DNA of 64,000 bases, from assembly GCF_003633895.1 (NCBI RefSeq), contig NZ_RBID01000016.1:124001-188000 (forward strand). Reading direction: 5' to 3'. A program made the translations under genes and the position numbers. Shown in pieces: positions 33,691-43,278 of this stretch. The stretch is from Vogesella indigofera (GTDB taxonomy: Bacteria; Pseudomonadota; Gammaproteobacteria; Burkholderiales; Chromobacteriaceae). The notes beneath the pieces were generated by a model. It was given only the letters and a program-made list of their open reading frames with translations. It ran no database searches and was not told the origin of the DNA. Within the stretch, counting starts at the first letter, position 1, and the number at the start of each line of letters is the position of its first letter.

Positions 33691-33820
33691 GGTTTTCCTT
33701 CTTTGTTGTCGCCACGCAATCCACGGAAAAACACAGACAGGCGGGTCAAGAAAGCATGCTGGTGCGGCTGGCTATCCGCTTTGTTGTCGTGTTTTTCGCG
33801 GGTTCAGTGGCTAACAGGGT

Positions 33821-34603
33821 TTAGCGGTTTTGCCACTGCGGCGTGCGCTTCTGCAGGAAGGCCTGCACCCCTTCGCGCTGGTCTTCGGTGTCGAACAGCT
33901 TGATGAACAGTTCGCGCTCGTGGATCAGGTTGGCCGCAGGCGGAGCGTGGCGCGCGGCTTGTACCAGCGTCTTGCAGGCGGTGACCGCCACCGGGGACTG
34001 GCGGCCAACCTTTTCCGCCAGCGCCAGTGCGCTATCGCGCGCGCTGCCTTTGGCCACCACTTCTTCCACCAGCCCGATGCGCAGCGCGGTGGCGGCATCG
34101 ACGCGCTCGCCGCACAGGATCATGCGCTTGGCCCAGCCTTCGCCGACCAGGTGCGGCAGGTTCTGCGTGCCGCCGGCGCAGGGCAGCAGGCCGACGGCGG
34201 CCTCCGGCAGCGCCATCACCACCTGTTCCTCGGCGATGCGGATGTCGCAGGCCAGCGCGCACTCCAGCCCGCCGCCCATCGCGTAGCCGTTGATGGCGGC
34301 GATGCTGACGCCGCGGAACGCCGACAGCGCCTCGAAGGCCTCGCCGAACAGGATGGTCATGCTGGCGGCGACGCCCTTGTCGCCGTCGGCGAACAGCTTG
34401 AGGTCGGCGCCGGCGGAGAAGAATTTGTCGCCGTCGCCGGTGATCACCAGTGCGTAGATGTCGCGGTCGGCGTTGAGATCGGCCACCAGCCGCTTCAGCG
34501 CCTGCAAGCTGTCGTAGGTCCAGGTATTGGCCGGCGGGTTGGCAATGGTGATCAGGGCGGTGTGGCCGCGTTTTTCAACGATCAGGTTGGCGTAGTCTTG
34601 CAT
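33821..34603 (-). CDS. Enoyl-CoA hydratase (probable methacrylyl-CoA hydratase)
   Basis: A 260-residue crotonase-family enzyme. Visible motifs are FSAGADLK (oxyanion-hole glycine/alanine region), AINGYAMGGGLECALACDIRIA and LPEAAVGLLPCAGGTQ, with the two catalytic-glutamate positions retained (E in GGGLE context and PEAAVG). In this operon it would hydrate methacrylyl-CoA to 3-hydroxyisobutyryl-CoA. ATG 34603 follows AGGAACC. A gap of 130 bp separates it from the hydrolase gene, larger than elsewhere in the operon. Two imperfect dispersed repeats lie inside. Confidence 0.92.
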   Translation of the reverse strand: MQDYANLIVEKRGHTALITIANPPANTWTYDSLQALKRLVADLNADRDIYALVITGDGDKFFSAGADLKLFADGDKGVAASMTILFGEAFEALSAFRGVSIAAINGYAMGGGLECALACDIRIAEEQVVMALPEAAVGLLPCAGGTQNLPHLVGEGWAKRMILCGERVDAATALRIGLVEEVVAKGSARDSALALAEKVGRQSPVAVTACKTLVQAARHAPPAANLIHERELFIKLFDTEDQREGVQAFLQKRTPQWQNR

Positions 34604-34706
34604 GTTCGGTTCCTGTGTTTGCCACCTCAGTCCAGGCGTGGCTGGCAACGGCGGCCTGGTGCGGTGGTGGCGGGTGGGGCGGGCAAAGTCTCTATTTCAA
34701 TCGCGG

Positions 34707-35867
34707 TCAGCGCAGGTTTTCCAGCGCGCCTTCCTGCAGCAGCTTGCGCGCGATGATCACGCGCATGATCTCGTTGGTGCCTTCCAGGATCTGGTGCACA
34801 CGGTTGTCGCGCACGTAGCGCTCCAGCGGGTATTCCTTGATATAACCGTAGCCGCCAAACAGCTGCAGCGCCTCGTTGGAGACCTTGAAGCCGACGTCGC
34901 TGGCGAAGCGTTTCGCCATCGCGCAGTAGGCGCTGGCATCGGCGCTGCCCTTGTCCAGCTGCCAGGCGGCGAGGCGCACCATCTGCCGCGCGGCGACCAG
35001 CTCGGTGACCATGTCGGCGAGGCGGAACTGCACGCTCTGGAACTCGGCCAGCGGCTGGCCGAACTGCTGTCGTTCCTGCACGTAGCGGGTGGCGGCGTCC
35101 AGCGCCGCCTGCGCGGTGCCGACCGAGCAGCTGGCGATGTTGATGCGGCCGCCGTCCAGTCCCTTCATCGCGAAGCTGAAGCCCTGGCCTTCCTCGCCCA
35201 GCAGGTTGGCCGCCGGCACCACCACGTTATCAAAGGTGATGGCGCGCGTGGGCTGGCTGTTCCAGCCCATCTTCTTTTCCTTCTTGCCGTAGACGATGCC
35301 GGGCAGGTCGGCCGGTACCAGCAGTGCGGAGATGCCGCGTGCGCCGGCGCCGCCGGTGCGCGCCATCACCACCAGCACGTCGCTGCTGCCGGCGCCGGAG
35401 ATGAAGGCCTTGCTGCCGTTGAGGATGTAGTGCTCGCCGTCACGCTCGGCGCGGGTGCGCAGGTTGGCCGCATCGGAGCCGGCGCCCGGCTCGGTCAGGC
35501 AGTAGCTGCCGAGCAGCTCGCCGCTGGCCAGTTGCGGCACCCACTGCGCCGCCACTTCCGGGCGGGCAAAGCTGCCGATCATCCAGCTGACCATATTGTG
35601 GATGGTGAGGTAGGCGGTGGTGGAGGTGCAGCCGCCGGCCAGCGCCTCGAACACGATGGCGGCGTCCTGGCGCGTCAGGCCCAGCCCGCCGTACTGCTCC
35701 GGTGTGTACAGGCCGCAGAAGCCCATCTCGCCGGCGCGGCGGATCACGTCCACCGGGAAGATTTCCGCCTCGTCCCAGTGCGCGGCATGCGGCGCCAGTT
35801 CGTTGTCGGCGAAAGCGCGTGCGCTGTCACGAAAGGCGATTTGTTCGTCGCTGAGTGCGAAGTCCAT
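34707..35867 (-). CDS. Acyl-CoA dehydrogenase (probable isobutyryl-CoA dehydrogenase)
   Basis: FAD enzyme of 386 residues that would oxidise isobutyryl-CoA to methacrylyl-CoA. It begins MDFALSDEQIAFRDSARAFA, contains YCLTEPGAGSDAANLRTRAE (FAD/substrate region) and ends with LEGTNEIMRVIIARKLL, where the glutamate of EGTNEI is the catalytic base position of short-chain enzymes. Assignment to isobutyryl-CoA comes from its place between mmsA and the valine-pathway hydratase. AAGGAATC precedes the ATG at 35867. Confidence 0.92.
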   Translation of the reverse strand: MDFALSDEQIAFRDSARAFADNELAPHAAHWDEAEIFPVDVIRRAGEMGFCGLYTPEQYGGLGLTRQDAAIVFEALAGGCTSTTAYLTIHNMVSWMIGSFARPEVAAQWVPQLASGELLGSYCLTEPGAGSDAANLRTRAERDGEHYILNGSKAFISGAGSSDVLVVMARTGGAGARGISALLVPADLPGIVYGKKEKKMGWNSQPTRAITFDNVVVPAANLLGEEGQGFSFAMKGLDGGRINIASCSVGTAQAALDAATRYVQERQQFGQPLAEFQSVQFRLADMVTELVAARQMVRLAAWQLDKGSADASAYCAMAKRFASDVGFKVSNEALQLFGGYGYIKEYPLERYVRDNRVHQILEGTNEIMRVIIARKLLQEGALENLR

Positions 35868-35936
35868 GCTTGATTCCTTTTCTGCTTCGCCGGCCGCCGC
35901 GCTTGTGGCGCGGGCTGGCCGCGGCCAACGTTGCTC

Positions 35937-37436
35937 TTACTTCAGCGCGATGGTGGTATGCACTTTGCCGCTGCTGGCGTCGTCGTCGAACCAGCGGCTG
36001 GTGACAGTCTTGGTCTGGGTATAGAACAGCACCACCTGCTTGCCGTAGGGGCCGAGATCGCCAAGCTTGGACGCGCGCGAGCCGGTGAACGAGAACAGCG
36101 GCACCGGTACCGGGATCGGCACGTTGATGCCGACCTGGCCGACGTCGATCTCCTCCTGGAAGTGGCGCGCCGCCGCGCCGCTCTGGGTGAAGATGGCGGT
36201 GCCGTTACCGTTGGGATTGGCATTGATGATGTCGATGGCCTCATCCAGCGTGTCGGCGGCCATCAGGCACAGCACCGGGCCGAAGATTTCCTGGTCGTAG
36301 ATCGCCATCCCCGGCTTGACGCCGCTGAAGATGGTGGGGCCGACGAAGTTGCCGTGCTCGAAGCCGGCCACGCTGACGCTGCGGCCGTCCAGCTCCAGCG
36401 TGGCGCCTTGCTCGACGCCCTTGGCGATCAGCGTGGCGACGCGGTCCTTGGCAGCGCAGGAAATCAGCGGGCCGATGTCGGGGTTGGTATTGCCGGGGCC
36501 GACCTGCAGCGTTCTGGCCTTGGCCACCAGATCGGGGATCCACTGTTGCGCGTCGCCGACCAGTACCGCCACCGTCAGCGCCATGCAGCGCTGGCCGGCG
36601 GCACCGAAGGCCGCACCGGTGAGCTGGTTCAGCGCCTGTTCCTTGTTGGCGTCCGGCAGCACGATGGCGTGGTTCTTGGCGCCCATCATGCACTGCACGC
36701 GCTTGCCGTTCAGGCTGGCGCGATTGTAGACGTGGGTGCCGACCTTGCTGGAGCCGACGAAGGAGATCGCCTTGATGTCGGGGTGGTCGCAGATGGCGTT
36801 CACCACTTCCGGCCCGCCGTGCACCACGTTCAGCACGCCCGGCGGTACGCCGGCTTCCAGTGCCAGCTCGACCAGGCGCATGGTCACCATCGGGTCCTGC
36901 TCCGACGGCTTCAGCACGAAGGTGTTGCCGGTGGCGATGGCCATCGGGAACATCCACAGCGGGATCATCGCCGGGAAATTGAACGGGGTGATGCCGGCGC
37001 AGACGCCCAGCGGCTGCATCACGCTGTAGGTATCGACGCCGCCGGCGACGTTCTCGGCGTAGTCGCCCAGCTGCAGGCTGCCGATGTTGGCCGCATGCTC
37101 GACCACCTCCAGGCCGCGGAACACGTCGCCTTCGGCGTCGGCCAGCGTCTTGCCCTGCTCGGCGGTGAGGATGGCGGCCAGCTCCTTCATGTGTTCGCGG
37201 ATCAGCTGCTGCAGCTTGAGGAAGATACGGGCGCGGGTGCCGATCGGGGTTTTCTTCCAGCTCTTGAACGCGGCCTTGCCGGCGGCGACGGCGGCGGCCA
37301 CCTCGGCGGCGGTGGCCATCGGCACGCGCGCCAGCACTTGCTGGGTGGCCGGGTTGATCACGTCACGCCATTCGCTGGTGGTCGATTCGACGAATTCGCC
37401 GTTGATCAGCAGCTTGACGGTGGGCAGGTGCGACAT
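35937..37436 (-). CDS. mmsA: Methylmalonate-semialdehyde dehydrogenase (CoA-acylating)
   Basis: Converts methylmalonate semialdehyde to propionyl-CoA and CO2 with NAD and CoA, the last step of the valine branch. Of 499 residues, the nucleophile is C284 in [29 protein letters not shown] and [12 protein letters not shown] (NAD site) are MmsA hallmarks. It is the first gene of the operon, 70 bp downstream of a LiuR-type palindrome and a second operator-like site. Following genes supply the preceding steps. Confidence 0.96.
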   Translation of the reverse strand: MSHLPTVKLLINGEFVESTTSEWRDVINPATQQVLARVPMATAAEVAAAVAAGKAAFKSWKKTPIGTRARIFLKLQQLIREHMKELAAILTAEQGKTLADAEGDVFRGLEVVEHAANIGSLQLGDYAENVAGGVDTYSVMQPLGVCAGITPFNFPAMIPLWMFPMAIATGNTFVLKPSEQDPMVTMRLVELALEAGVPPGVLNVVHGGPEVVNAICDHPDIKAISFVGSSKVGTHVYNRASLNGKRVQCMMGAKNHAIVLPDANKEQALNQLTGAAFGAAGQRCMALTVAVLVGDAQQWIPDLVAKARTLQVGPGNTNPDIGPLISCAAKDRVATLIAKGVEQGATLELDGRSVSVAGFEHGNFVGPTIFSGVKPGMAIYDQEIFGPVLCLMAADTLDEAIDIINANPNGNGTAIFTQSGAAARHFQEEIDVGQVGINVPIPVPVPLFSFTGSRASKLGDLGPYGKQVVLFYTQTKTVTSRWFDDDASSGKVHTTIALK

Positions 37437-37505
37437 GGTGTTTCTCCTTTGCGGGCGGCGTGGCGCGTGCGGCTGGTAGCCGTGGTGTTAGATAATTAGT
37501 GCACG

Positions 37506-37521
37506 TTGACGTAAACGTCAA
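37506..37521. promoter_or_regulatory. LiuR-type operator upstream of mmsA
   Basis: TTGACGT-AA-ACGTCAA, a perfect 7+2+7 palindrome 70 bp before mmsA. It is the same pattern as at 46.37, 47.42 and 48.07 kb and matches the operator type reported for LiuR, a MerR-family regulator of branched-chain acid catabolism. Confidence 0.75.
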
Positions 37522-37536
37522 TTTAATCTCAATTTA

Positions 37537-37556
37537 GAGCAAGCGCTTGGTTTTTT
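37537..37556. promoter_or_regulatory. Second operator-like palindrome upstream of mmsA
   Basis: GAGCAAGCGCTTGGTTTTTT with the perfect core CAAGCGCTTG, centred 31 bp from the LiuR site. A near copy lies the same way next to the LiuR site at 46.4 kb. It resembles a TetR-family operator; the binding protein is not identified. On the minus strand TTGCTC could double as a -35. Confidence 0.5.
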
Positions 37557-37702
37557 GAAGGGCGCACTACAAGCAGCGCAAACCGTGCTGCCAGGCTGTT
37601 GCGTGGCGGGTACAGGCGGCGGTTGGTATTGCCTGTTATCTGTCTGCATAGACCGCTGCCAGCGGCGAAAGTGCGGCCGCCGGCAGCGGCCCGGTACGGC
37701 AT

Positions 37703-38938
37703 TCAGGCTAGGCTGCGCGCGTCGTCGATGACCTTGCCGTCGGCGGGCAGGCTGCCGGGCGCGCACAGCACCACCTCGCCGCGCAGTTTGCACACCTCGC
37801 GCAGGCTGGCGGCAAGGTTGGCCGCAAGGCTGCTGTCGTGCTGATCGCCAACCTCGGCGTGCAGCGTCATCACGTCGAGCTGCTCATGCTGCGTCACCAC
37901 CAGCCGCGCGCGCCGCACCGCCGGGTGGCGCTGCGTCACCGCGTGCACCTGTTCCGGGTGCACGAACATGCCCTTGATCTTGGTGCTCTGGTCGGCGCGG
38001 CCGAGCCAGCCCCGGATGCGCTGGTTGCTGCGGCCGCACGGCGACGGGGTGTCGATCAGCGCCGACAGGTCGCCGGTGGCAAAGCGCAGCAGCGGGTAGT
38101 CGCGGTTGAAGCTGGTGACCACCACCTCGCCGATCTCGCCGGCCGGCAGCGGCTCGCCGCTGCCGGGGCGTACGATCTCCAGCAGCACGCCCTCGTCGAT
38201 GACCATGCCCTGGTCCGGTGCGGTTTCGTAGGCGATCAGGCCGAGGTCGGCGGTGGCGTAGCACTGCAGCACGGCGATGCCGCGTGCGGCGAACCAGGCA
38301 CGCAGGCTGGCCGGCAGCGCCTCGCCGCTGACCAGCGCCTTGTTCAGACGCGGCAGCGCGACGCCGAGCTGGTCGGCCTTTTCCAGGATCAGTTTCAGGA
38401 ACGAGGGCGTGCCGGTGTAGGTGCTGGCGCCGAGGTCGCGCAGCGCCGCCACCTGCAGCTCGGTCTGGCCGGGGCCTGCGGGGAACACGGCGCAGCCCAG
38501 CGCGCGGGCGCCGGCGTCGAGCATGAAGCCGCCGGGGGTGAAGTGGTAGGAAAAGGCGTTGTGCACCAGCTCGCCGGCACGCACGCCGGCTGCGTACAGC
38601 GCGCGGCTGAGGCGCCAGAAGTCGTCGCCGTGGCCTTGCGGCTCGTAGATCGGGCCGGGCGAGGCGAACAGCCGTGCCGCCTGTCCCGGCGCCAGCGCGG
38701 CGAAGCCGCCGAACGGCGGCGCCGCCTGCTGCGCGGCGATCAGCGCCGACTTGCGTGTCAGCGGCAGGTCGGCCAGCGCGGCTAGGCTGGTGATGCCGGC
38801 CGGCTCGATGTCGGCGAGCAGCGCGGCGTAGGCGGGGCTGTGCGCCTTGGCGTGGGCGATCTGCGCCGGCAGCGCGGCCAGCTGTGCGGCCAACCTTGCG
38901 GCGGGGGCGCGGGTTTCCAGTGTGTCGAGATAGGGCAT
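37703..38938 (-). CDS. Phenylacetate-CoA ligase-like AMP-forming enzyme
   Basis: A 411-residue member of the PaaK-type adenylate-forming family. It has YTGTPSFLKLILEKA, a CYATADLGLIAYE region in the middle, and FATGDLSALI with GRADQSTKIKGMFVHPEQV near the C-terminus, the PaaK-style hinge. The typical N-terminal glycine-rich P-loop is poorly preserved (ARLFASPGPIYEPQG), which also occurs in some relatives. It is the last gene of an ABC-importer operon that also begins with a CoA ligase, so it probably activates an imported acid; the substrate is unknown. ACAGGAG precedes the ATG at 38938. Confidence 0.85.
   Translation of the reverse strand: MPYLDTLETRAPAARLAAQLAALPAQIAHAKAHSPAYAALLADIEPAGITSLAALADLPLTRKSALIAAQQAAPPFGGFAALAPGQAARLFASPGPIYEPQGHGDDFWRLSRALYAAGVRAGELVHNAFSYHFTPGGFMLDAGARALGCAVFPAGPGQTELQVAALRDLGASTYTGTPSFLKLILEKADQLGVALPRLNKALVSGEALPASLRAWFAARGIAVLQCYATADLGLIAYETAPDQGMVIDEGVLLEIVRPGSGEPLPAGEIGEVVVTSFNRDYPLLRFATGDLSALIDTPSPCGRSNQRIRGWLGRADQSTKIKGMFVHPEQVHAVTQRHPAVRRARLVVTQHEQLDVMTLHAEVGDQHDSSLAANLAASLREVCKLRGEVVLCAPGSLPADGKVIDDARSLA
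37814..37826 (+). repeat. Dispersed 13-bp repeat, exact copy in the PaaK-like gene
   Basis: Antisense to the gene, which reads it as A-A-N-L (SLAANLAASL) near the C-terminus. A second exact copy in the opposite orientation lies at the other end of the same gene. Confidence 0.85.
38885..38897 (-). repeat. Dispersed 13-bp repeat, exact copy near the start of the PaaK-like gene
   Basis: Sense to the minus-strand gene, read R-L-A-A (AARLAAQLAAL) in the N-terminal helix. The same gene therefore carries one RLAA and one AANL copy. Confidence 0.85.
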
Positions 38939-38973
38939 GGTGACTCCTGTCGGGGGCGGCGAGGGCGGGCGCG

Positions 38974-39792
38974 TCACGCCAGCCAGCGTTTGCGGCGGCG
39001 GTAGTGCTTCACCTCGCGGAAGCTCTTGCGGCCTTCGCCGCCGAGGCCGAGGTAGAACTCCTTGACGTCCTCGTTGCTGCGCAGCTCATCGGCGCTGCCG
39101 TCCATCACCACGCGGCCGTTTTCCAGGATGTAGCCGTAGTGGGCGTAGCGCAGCGCGACGTTGGTGTTCTGTTCCGCCAGCAGGAAGCTGACGTTTTCCT
39201 GCTGGTTCAGTTCGCGCACGATCTCGAAGATCTCCTCGACGATCTGCGGTGCCAGTCCCATTGACGGCTCGTCGAGCAGGATCATCTTCGGGTCGGCCAT
39301 CATCGCGCGGCCGATGGCCACCATCTGCTGCTCGCCGCCGCTGGTGTAGCCGGCCTGGCTCTGGCGGCGCGTCTTCAGCCGCGGGAAGTAGTGGTAGATG
39401 CGCTCCAGCGCCAGCTTGATCTCGCTGCGGCTGATGGCGCGGGTGTAGGCGCCGGTGAGCAGGTTTTCCTCGACGGTGAGGTGGCCGAAGCAGTGGCGGC
39501 CTTCCATCACCTGGATCACGCCCTGTTTCACCAGCTGGTCCGGCGTGCCGTGGTCGATGCGCTGGCCGCGGTATTCGATGGTGCCCTTGGTGATGTCGCC
39601 GCGCTCGGAGCGCAGCAGGCTGGAGATCGCCTTCAGCGTGGTGCTCTTGCCGGCGCCGTTGGCGCCGAGCAGGGCGACGATCTGGCCTTCCGGCACGTCC
39701 AGCGACACGCCCTTGAGCACCAGAATGACGTGGTTGTAGATCACTTCGATGTTGTTGACCGACAGCAGGTAAGGCGTTGCGGTGGCTTGCAT
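38974..39792 (-). CDS. livF: Liv-type ABC transporter ATP-binding protein (LivF family)
   Basis: A 272-residue ATPase. Walker A LLGANGAGKST is near residues 42-52, signature TSGGEQQ (first residue T rather than the usual L) near 150, and Walker B ILLDEPSMGLAP follows. It contains VMEGRHCFGHLTVEENLL where LivF normally has PEGR, a known variation in importers for other carboxylates. The C-terminus is extended by a basic tail (KSFREVKHYRRRKRWLA). It is sixth in the operon and pairs with the LivG-type ATPase at 43.5 kb. Confidence 0.93.
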   Translation of the reverse strand: MQATATPYLLSVNNIEVIYNHVILVLKGVSLDVPEGQIVALLGANGAGKSTTLKAISSLLRSERGDITKGTIEYRGQRIDHGTPDQLVKQGVIQVMEGRHCFGHLTVEENLLTGAYTRAISRSEIKLALERIYHYFPRLKTRRQSQAGYTSGGEQQMVAIGRAMMADPKMILLDEPSMGLAPQIVEEIFEIVRELNQQENVSFLLAEQNTNVALRYAHYGYILENGRVVMDGSADELRSNEDVKEFYLGLGGEGRKSFREVKHYRRRKRWLA

Positions 39793-39895
39793 GGGCGTAG
39801 GCTCCGTGAGGGCCGGGGCGGGGCCCCGGCCGGGTCAGCAGTGAGGTCGGCAGGCGCCGGCGCGCGCCAGGGCGGCGCGGCCGGTGCCGGCGGCA

Positions 39896-41203
39896 TTACT
39901 TCTCGGCGGCGCAGTCACGCAGCTTCATGCTCTTTTCCTGGCTGTACTTGTCGACCGAGGCCTTGATCAGCGGCAGGGTGACGCCGGTGTCGGCCTTGAT
40001 CCAGCCGGAGACCGGCTTCCAGTCCTTGCCGTCCCACTGCATGAAGCGGGTGTAGCCGCTGCCTTCGTGGTTCTGGCAGCTGGTTTTCACCTGCGGGAAC
40101 ATGTCGGTCACGCCCAGTTCCTGCTGCCGCTTGGCGTCGATGTTGAGGTTTTCCATGCCCCAGCGGATCTGGTCGCCGTTGAGGGTCTTGGCGCCGTATT
40201 TCTTCTGTGCCGCGCGGATCGCCTCCACCATCAGGATGCCGCTGACCACGCCGCGGTTGTAGTTGACGGTGCCGATGAAGCCCTTGTCGGAGAGATTGCC
40301 CTTGCCGGCGCCGTACACGGTCTTCTCGATGTTCTGGATCACCGGGAACTGCCTGCCGTCCAGCGCGAAGCTGCCGGCGATATAGCCCTTGGCGGCATCG
40401 CCGGCGGCGATGGCGTCTTCTTCCGAGCCGCCCCACCAGTTGGCGACGATGTTTTCACGCGGGAAGCCGACCTTCTGCGCCGATTTCAGCGCCGCCGGCG
40501 TCATCACCCCCCAGCTGCGCAGCAGCACGAAGTCCGGGCGTGCGCGGCGGATTTCCAGCCACTGCGACTGCTGCTCGGTGCCCGGTGCCGGCACTTCCAC
40601 GTGCTGCAGTTCGAAGCCGTACTTCTTCGCCATCGCGTCCAGCACCGGGATGGTTTCCTTGCCGTAGGCGGAGCCGTGGTACAGGTTGACGATCTTCTTG
40701 CCCTTCAGGTTCTGCATGCCGCCGACGCGCTGGCCGAGGAACTGCACCTTGGCGGTGGCCTGGCTCCAGTAGCTGGTGATCAGCGGGAACACGTACTTGA
40801 AGGCGCGGCCGTCCTGCGCATCGGCGCGGCCGAAGCCCATGGTCATCAGCGGAATCTTGTCCTTCTCGGCGCGGTCCATGGTGGCGTAGGTGATGCCGGT
40901 GGACATGAAGTTGAACGCCGAGGCGCCGCCGTTCTTCGCCTTCAGGCGTTCGTAGCACTCCACGCCGCGGTCGTTCTTGTACTCGGTCTCGCACTCCTCG
41001 TAGGTGAGCTTGACGCCGCCGACGCCGCCTTCCTTCATGTTGACGTAGTTGAGGTAGTCGATCATGCCGCCGTAGAACTTGGCCCCGCCGGAGGCGTAGG
41101 CGCCGACACGGTAGCTGGGGATCGGAATGAACTGGTCGGCGGCCTGGGCCACACCGGCAACGGTCAACAGGGCGAGCGATACGGCAACAGCGGTTTTGTT
41201 CAT
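39896..41203 (-). CDS. ABC transporter substrate-binding protein (Liv-type fold)
   Basis: A 435-residue periplasmic-binding protein. The signal peptide ends AQA near residue 21. The mature part has YRVGAYASGGAKFYGGMIDYLNYVN and AFNFMSTGITYATMDRA, features of the branch whose neighbours import aromatic or branched acids rather than amino acids. Two cysteines at each end (YEECETEYKNDRGVECYE; CQN, RDCAAEK) could form disulfides. The ligand is unknown; neighbouring CoA ligases suggest a carboxylic acid. AGGAGAC precedes the ATG at 41203. Confidence 0.9.
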   Translation of the reverse strand: MNKTAVAVSLALLTVAGVAQAADQFIPIPSYRVGAYASGGAKFYGGMIDYLNYVNMKEGGVGGVKLTYEECETEYKNDRGVECYERLKAKNGGASAFNFMSTGITYATMDRAEKDKIPLMTMGFGRADAQDGRAFKYVFPLITSYWSQATAKVQFLGQRVGGMQNLKGKKIVNLYHGSAYGKETIPVLDAMAKKYGFELQHVEVPAPGTEQQSQWLEIRRARPDFVLLRSWGVMTPAALKSAQKVGFPRENIVANWWGGSEEDAIAAGDAAKGYIAGSFALDGRQFPVIQNIEKTVYGAGKGNLSDKGFIGTVNYNRGVVSGILMVEAIRAAQKKYGAKTLNGDQIRWGMENLNIDAKRQQELGVTDMFPQVKTSCQNHEGSGYTRFMQWDGKDWKPVSGWIKADTGVTLPLIKASVDKYSQEKSMKLRDCAAEK

Positions 41204-41255
41204 GGTGATGTCTCCTGGTCTTTCTCTGTTGTGGTGCTGCTTGGGGTCATGCATC

Positions 41256-41281
41256 GGTTGGCCGCGACCTTGCGGCCAACC
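41256..41281. repeat. Opposed repeat copies between binding-protein and permease genes
   Basis: GGTTGGCCGC (41256-41265) and GCGGCCAACC (41272-41281) pair over 10 bp around GACCTT; the second is part of an exact 13-bp copy (41271-41283). It lies inside the operon, so any termination would be partial and could adjust the ratio of permease to downstream genes. Confidence 0.7.
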
Positions 41282-41301
41282 TTCAGGTCGTTGCAGGCGC
41301 G

Positions 41302-42366
41302 TCAGTGCGGGAACGGCCACACGCGCAGTTTTTCCTTGGCGATCTGCCACAGCCGGGCGAGGCCGTGTGGCTCGACGATCAGGAAGAAGATGATCAGGCC
41401 ACCGAACAGCATCATTTCCAGGTTGGCGAGGAACTGGGTGCTGATGGTGTCGTGGAAGGCCTGACCCAGCAGGTTGAGGCAGATCGGCAGCAGCACGATG
41501 AAGGCGGCGCCGAGGAAGGAGCCGAGAATGCTGCCGACGCCACCGACGATGATCATGAACAGCACCTGGAAGGAGCGGTGCAGATCGAAGGCCTGCGCAT
41601 CAACGGTGCCCAGCAGCACGAAGGCGTACAGTGCGCCGGCGACGCCGCAGTAGAACGAGCTGATGGCAAAGGCGAGCAGCTTGGTGCGCAGCATCGGGAT
41701 GCCGATCACCTCGGCGGCGACGTCCATGTCGCGGATCGCCATCCAGGCGCGGCCGATGCTGGCGCGGGCCATGTTCTTCGCCGCCAGCGCCATCAGCGCC
41801 ACGATGGACAGCGTCAGCAGGTACTTGCTGGCCGGGGTGTCGATGGCGATGCCGAACACCTGCATCGGCGGTGCCGAGATCACGCCGGAGCTGCTGTAGT
41901 TGGTGAACCAGCCGAACTTGGTGAACACCCACTCGATGAAGAACTGTGCGGCCAGCGTCGCCACCGCCAGGTAGAAGCCCTTGATGCGCAAGGACGGCAG
42001 GCCGAAGGCGACGCCGACCAGTGCCGCCATCAGGCCGCCGAGGAAGATGGCGAGCAGCAGCGGCATGCCCGGCATGCGCAGCATGAAGTTGTAGGTGGCA
42101 AACGCGCCCACCGCCATGAACGCCGCCGAGCCCAGCGACAACTGCCCGGCGTAGCCGGTGAGGATGTTCAGCCCCAGTGCCGCCAGCGACAGGATCAGGA
42201 AGGGGATCAGGATGCCGGACAGCAGGTAGTCGCTGCCAAGGCCCGGCAGCACCACGAAGGCGAGCGCGAGCAGGGCGGCGATAAACAGCCGGTCCTGGGC
42301 GATGGTGAGGATGGCGGAATCCGCCGCGTAGGAACTCTTGAACTGACCCGATTCACGGTAGAACAT
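41302..42366 (-). CDS. livM: Liv-type ABC transporter permease (LivM family)
   Basis: A 354-residue inner-membrane permease with about nine hydrophobic segments. Visible family features are LNILTGYAGQLSLGSAAFMAVGAFATY, GLPSLRIKGFYLAVATLAAQFF and the ATPase-contact loop VIGIPMLRTKLLAFAISSFYCGVAGAL. The N-terminus MFYRESGQFKSSYAADSAI is typical of the carboxylate-import subgroup. It starts 3 bp after the livH stop. Confidence 0.93.
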   Translation of the reverse strand: MFYRESGQFKSSYAADSAILTIAQDRLFIAALLALAFVVLPGLGSDYLLSGILIPFLILSLAALGLNILTGYAGQLSLGSAAFMAVGAFATYNFMLRMPGMPLLLAIFLGGLMAALVGVAFGLPSLRIKGFYLAVATLAAQFFIEWVFTKFGWFTNYSSSGVISAPPMQVFGIAIDTPASKYLLTLSIVALMALAAKNMARASIGRAWMAIRDMDVAAEVIGIPMLRTKLLAFAISSFYCGVAGALYAFVLLGTVDAQAFDLHRSFQVLFMIIVGGVGSILGSFLGAAFIVLLPICLNLLGQAFHDTISTQFLANLEMMLFGGLIIFFLIVEPHGLARLWQIAKEKLRVWPFPH

Positions 42367-42369
42367 GGT

Positions 42370-43257
42370 TTACACCCTCTCGATATGTTTTTCGCCGAAC
42401 AGGCCTTCCGGACGCACCAGCAGGAACAGCAGTGCCAGCATGTAGGGGAACCAGTTCTCGATGCCGCCACCGACGAACGGCCCCAGGTACACCTCGGCCA
42501 GCTTCTCGCCGGCGCCGATGATCAGGCCGCCGATGATGGCGCCCGGCACCGAGGTGAAGCCGCCGAGGATCAGCACCGGCAAGGCCTTCAGTACCACCAG
42601 CGTCAGCGCGAACTGCACGCCAAGGCGCGAGCCCCACAACAGGCCGGCGACCAGCGCCACGAAACCGGCGACGCCCCACACGATGGCCCAGATGTGCTTC
42701 AGCGGAATGCCGACCGACATCGCCGCCTGGTGGTCGTCCGCCACCGCGCGCAGTGCGCGCCCCAGCTTGGTCTTGCTGAAGAACAGCGCCAGCGCCGCCA
42801 CCAGCGTGCCGCCGACCGCGGCGGCGAACAGGTCGAACTTGGAGATGAATACGCCGCCGACATCGAACGGCTCGTCGGCGATGCCCAGCTCCAGGCCGTG
42901 CACGTCGGTGCCCCACACCATCTGCGCCAGCCCTTCGAGGAAGAAGGACAGGCCGATGGTGGCCATGAACAGCGTGATCGGCGGCTGGTTGACCAGCGGC
43001 CGCAGCACCACCCGCTCAATGCCGACGCCGAGCAGCACCATCAGCGCCAGCGTCAGCAGCAGCGCCAGCCAGAACGGCACGCCCATCGCCTGGATCGAGA
43101 CAAAGGACAGCGCGGCAAACAGCACCATCGCGCCCTGCGCAAAGTTGAACACGCCGGAGGCCTTGTAGATCAGCACGAAGCCCAGCGCCACCAGCGAATA
43201 CATCACGCCGGCGAGCAGGCCGCCCACCAGCACCTCAAGGAAAAACTGCCATTCCAT
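42370..43257 (-). CDS. livH: Liv-type ABC transporter permease (LivH family)
   Basis: A 295-residue inner-membrane permease partner of LivM. Features are GLLAGVMYSLVALGFVLIYKASGVFNFAQGAM at the N-terminus, the ATPase-contact loop GRALRAVADDHQAAMSVGIPLKHIWAIVWG, and GGFTSVPGAIIGGLIIGAGEKL. AAGGAGC precedes the ATG at 43257. A 205-bp gap with a palindrome and an inverted-repeat element separates it from the upstream livG, whereas other gaps in the operon are much shorter. Confidence 0.93.
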   Translation of the reverse strand: MEWQFFLEVLVGGLLAGVMYSLVALGFVLIYKASGVFNFAQGAMVLFAALSFVSIQAMGVPFWLALLLTLALMVLLGVGIERVVLRPLVNQPPITLFMATIGLSFFLEGLAQMVWGTDVHGLELGIADEPFDVGGVFISKFDLFAAAVGGTLVAALALFFSKTKLGRALRAVADDHQAAMSVGIPLKHIWAIVWGVAGFVALVAGLLWGSRLGVQFALTLVVLKALPVLILGGFTSVPGAIIGGLIIGAGEKLAEVYLGPFVGGGIENWFPYMLALLFLLVRPEGLFGEKHIERV

Positions 43258-43278
43258 GTCTTGCTCCTTGCCTGATAT

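Noticed and set aside
33691-33820. Imperfect inverted repeat in the 130-bp gap of the valine operon (CCACGGAAAAACAC against GTGTTTTTCGCGG)
   Set aside because: Arms need a gap to align and no target duplication or second copy is seen in the window; too weak to call an element.
41305-43275. A 656-codon plus-strand frame opposite livM and livH
   Set aside because: Composition (H, Q, D, R rich, no hydrophobic core) is an antisense artefact; the two permeases are complete and in operon order.
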